DNA from: Quillaja saponaria
Lineage: Eukaryota; Streptophyta; Magnoliopsida; Fabales; Quillajaceae
Direction: 5' to 3'
NCBI GenBank assembly: GCA_029379385.1
Contig: CM055608.1
Span: 29,758,350 to 29,822,349 of the forward strand
DNA length: 64,000 bases
Shown here: positions 61,601 through 64,000 of the stretch, piece by piece
Layout of the letters: each line of letters opens with the position of its first letter
How positions within the stretch are numbered: position 1 is the stretch's first letter
Position numbers and translations under genes: made by a program
The notes under the pieces: model-generated
What the model was told of the DNA's origin: nothing
Seen by the model: only the letters and a program-made list of their open reading frames with translations
The model's database searches: none

Positions 61601-63355
61601 AAGTACTCCACCTTACTAAGCAATAATGCCTTTTCTGAAATTGATTATTGGATGCACACAATTGCTATTCAGTATTCACTCATAATCTCTAAGAAATACG
61701 ACTTGCAGCAATAGTATATATCTCTCTATGGAGAAAACCAGAAAGCATGATTCAGTTTTTCTTCTTCCACACAGTACCATTTCAAACTGTGAATTAATGA
61801 CTTTCATTAGTCAAAGTGGCTCACTCTCTGCATCTTTGGCTATTTCAAATTTTTGAACTTTATGATCAGGCTGCAAAAGATGACATTGGAACCATACGCA
61901 TCCAGAGACCCCATAAAGGGCCATTTTATGTTTCTCCCAAAACAATTGATCAGCTCATTCTGAATCTTGGCAAATGGGCAAGGTTGCTTTCTAAGATTAT
62001 TGACTTACTTTCTGTGTACAATACTTTTGCTTCTGGGTTGACAGAAATGCTTTTACTAGGTGGTATAAGTATGCATCTGTGGGATTGACGTTCTTTGGTG
62101 CTTACCTAATAGCTAAGCATGCTATTCAGTACATCTTGGAGAGAAGACGCCGTTGTGAACTACAAAGAAGGTGTGCAATACGTGTGATTTTTCTCATTAT
62201 TGTTGGAAACCTGAATATAACTTAAAGCTAATGAGTCAAGGAGAACATCTCATAGAATGCTGTCTCCTGTGACAAGAACTCATGAACTAATGTTGTTTGT
62301 TCATAATATAAGTCCATCATATTCAGTAGTTTTCCTTTGGGATCTTGCATTTCCTATTTGATTATATCAACAAAGCTTAAGTTTCTGTTCATGCAGGGTT
62401 CTTGCTGCAGCTGCTAAAAGATCGGGACAAGATAATGAAAGTAAATTGCTAAGACTACTTTATACCATCTCCTCAAACAAATGTTTTGATAGGTTACTAA
62501 AAATATATCACCCTTTTCAGGTGAAGATGCTGAAAGCATATCAGATGGCAGCAAGAGAGATCGCCTAATGCCAGATCTATGTGTAATATGTCTTGAGCAG
62601 GAATATAATGCTGTTTTTGTCCCGTGAGTACCATAGTCCTTTACTTCTTATTTTTTCACAAAGTGTTTGGTCTACAATCCTTAACTTTTTAAATTTTGGA
62701 TCCTGTAAATTCCTACCAAAAGTTGGCATAGGAATGATAGGCATAATTTCATGATGATTTGCAATGGAAATTTTTTTTACATAAATTGTTATACTAAGTA
62801 GCTAGTTTTGGTTTTATTACTCTTACAATTCATTATCTAAAAAGTTGAAAGTAATAGTTCAGTCAGAATCTGCAAGAACTGCATATAAAAATCATGTGGA
62901 TGGTGGTTATTAAAAAAACTTGGTTTGGACTTCAGAACACAATGACAATAATATGTCTCTAGAAAGAGTCAGTTGCAGGAAAGAGCTGATGTACTCACCT
63001 AGTCATTGGAAGCTATAGCTGAAAAAATCTCTCTTAAGTACATCTTAAGTCTCTATTGAATCAACCATCTTCTTTTATCGACTTTAAACTACAAATTTTT
63101 CTCGGCAGGAAAAAAATCAAATGTACATCTCTGCCTATGCCTAGCATCCAATTTTGGCTGTTCAAAATTCTTAGATTATTCTACATAGTTTGGCGTGGTT
63201 TTACTTGTTCAGCATTTAGATTGAACCAATGATTTACGTGTTATATTTTCAGGTGTGGTCATATGTGTTGTTGTACAACTTGTTCTTCGCACTTAACCAT
63301 GTGTCCTCTGTGCCGGCGACGGATAGAGCAGGTGGTGAAGACATTCCGCCATTGA
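58621..63355 (+). CDS. SP1: SP1-type RING E3 ubiquitin ligase of the chloroplast envelope
   Basis: SP1 (suppressor of ppi1 locus 1) is an outer-envelope RING ligase that ubiquitinates TOC import components for extraction and proteasomal removal; its animal relative is MUL1. Eleven exons fit: 58621-58694, 58847-58899, 59213-59331, 59448-59543, 60468-60605, 60723-60788, 61870-61982, 62060-62170, 62397-62440, 62521-62623 and 63253-63355, giving 339 residues against about 343 in Arabidopsis. An N-terminal membrane segment (MIPWGGLSCCLSGAALYLLG) is followed by the GIDE/BAM intermembrane domain (QHFLKHNDAGSW, ESGRSLVRGTLDYLQGLK), a second membrane span at about 225-242 and a basic RRRR stretch. The C-terminal C3HC4 RING runs from Cys292 (CVICLEQEYNAVFVPCGHMC) to CPLCRRR. 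All Zn ligands are present. SP1 rather than SPL1 is judged from the close overall match. Confidence 0.92.
59588..60352. mobile_element. Probable insertion in SP1 intron 4
   Basis: The 924-base intron 59544-60467 is long for this gene and its core differs from its edges. Left ACCGGCTAAGACTAAGAAAT and right TTTCAAACCTTGGCCGAG are partly inverted to each other. Sub-terminal GTTTCG/CGAAAC words (GAAACAGAAACGTTTCG) are repeated in both orientations around an AT-rich core. This looks like a degraded non-autonomous DNA element, but I find no clear target duplication. Confidence 0.35.
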
Positions 63356-64000
63356 AGTTATGCTTCAACTATACAGATACAAACTTGATACACAACATGA
63401 ATGACTCAATGATGCATTAACAATCTAACGGCTCGATATTGCCGATATGATTTTGTTATGTTTAATTTCCACAACCCTTTCCCAGAGGACTTTCATGCAA
63501 ACATTCTGGAATCAACATTTTCTTCAAGAGCATGATTCTCTTGCAGCTTGATGATTGATGTATATAGGTAGGTTCTTAAATTGTATATTGTTGTCACCAA
63601 GCAAAACCTTATGAATATTAACATCCGGTAAATATTTGTTATTTTATTTCTTGTTTTAAGTCTGATTCCCAGCTGAACATAGAAAACAGCATATGTCATC
63701 TCTGTTCGTTTTATGCAATTTATAAAATCATACGTTATAATAACAGTATGAAGGGCATTTACAATAATTATTAATGAAGGAATTTAAATCTAAGGTCAAG
63801 ATGTTTTCAGCACCTTAAAAGAAAACTTAATGTATTATTGAAGAATTACCAAAATATATAAATTCTTATTTATAGAATAAGAAAATAAAGATACACAATC
63901 TTAAAATTATAATTAAGTGGTAAAATAAGTCAGTGCGGGCTAACAATCTTTGGGACGTGAAGATTGGTAAATAAATACTTCAATCTCCTCTCTACTCTGT
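63356..64000. other. SP1 3' flank
   Basis: This contains the SP1 3' UTR, with AT-rich DNA after about 63700. No further gene begins before the window ends. Confidence 0.5.

Noticed and set aside
1..64000. tRNA, rRNA or snRNA genes
   Set aside because: I noticed no cloverleaf or conserved box pattern by eye. A covariance-model scan would be needed to exclude them.

Overview
The window looks like nuclear DNA of a flowering plant, most likely a eudicot. It is AT-rich, its genes are split by many GT-AG introns, its introns and spacers hold small transposons, and every recognisable protein is plant-type (PALE CRESS, MED33/REF4, SP1, OSCA/CSC1, MATH-BTB BPM, mitochondrial EF-Tu). I read eight protein-coding genes (one cut by the window edge), one retroposed pseudogene and one truncated duplicate gene.

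Layout. 1-503 (+): last two exons of an OSCA/CSC1 channel gene. 1026-6052 (-): PALE CRESS, with a miniature LTR element in one intron. 8395-19704 (-): Mediator subunit MED33 (REF4/RFR1 family), 12 coding exons, with a hAT-type MITE and LINE-like pieces in introns. 19933-22538: two tandem 1.3 kb AT-rich units, each with a hAT-like element. 23679-27433 (-): zinc-finger DEDDh RNA exonuclease (REXO4 type), with an apparent +1 frameshift. 28310-30148 (+): processed pseudogene of an XS/XH-domain FDM/IDN2 gene, with poly(A) and target-site duplication. 31140-32890: diverged tandem repeat. 33643-35470 (-): LSM2. 36350-42519 (-): MATH-BTB BPM gene. 38969-49856: direct tandem duplication that copied the MATH exon of BPM but not its BTB exons, peppered with MITEs. 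50083-55223 (-): mitochondrial EF-Tu, with an apparent -1 frameshift in the presequence. 58621-63355 (+): SP1-type RING E3 ligase of the chloroplast envelope.

The order exonuclease - MED33 - PAC matches, as I recall it, the neighbouring Arabidopsis genes At2g48100 - REF4 (At2g48110) - PAC (At2g48120). This favours MED33B/REF4 orthology. The genes otherwise act in separate housekeeping pathways: plastid RNA and biogenesis, transcription, RNA processing, protein turnover and organelle translation.

I see no CRISPR, prokaryotic or viral system. The most unusual structure is the BPM duplication. It created an intact-frame MATH-only reading frame, and one of its two copies carries a later MITE insertion whose empty site survives in the other copy. 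Two single-base frame breaks in otherwise conserved genes may be assembly indels.
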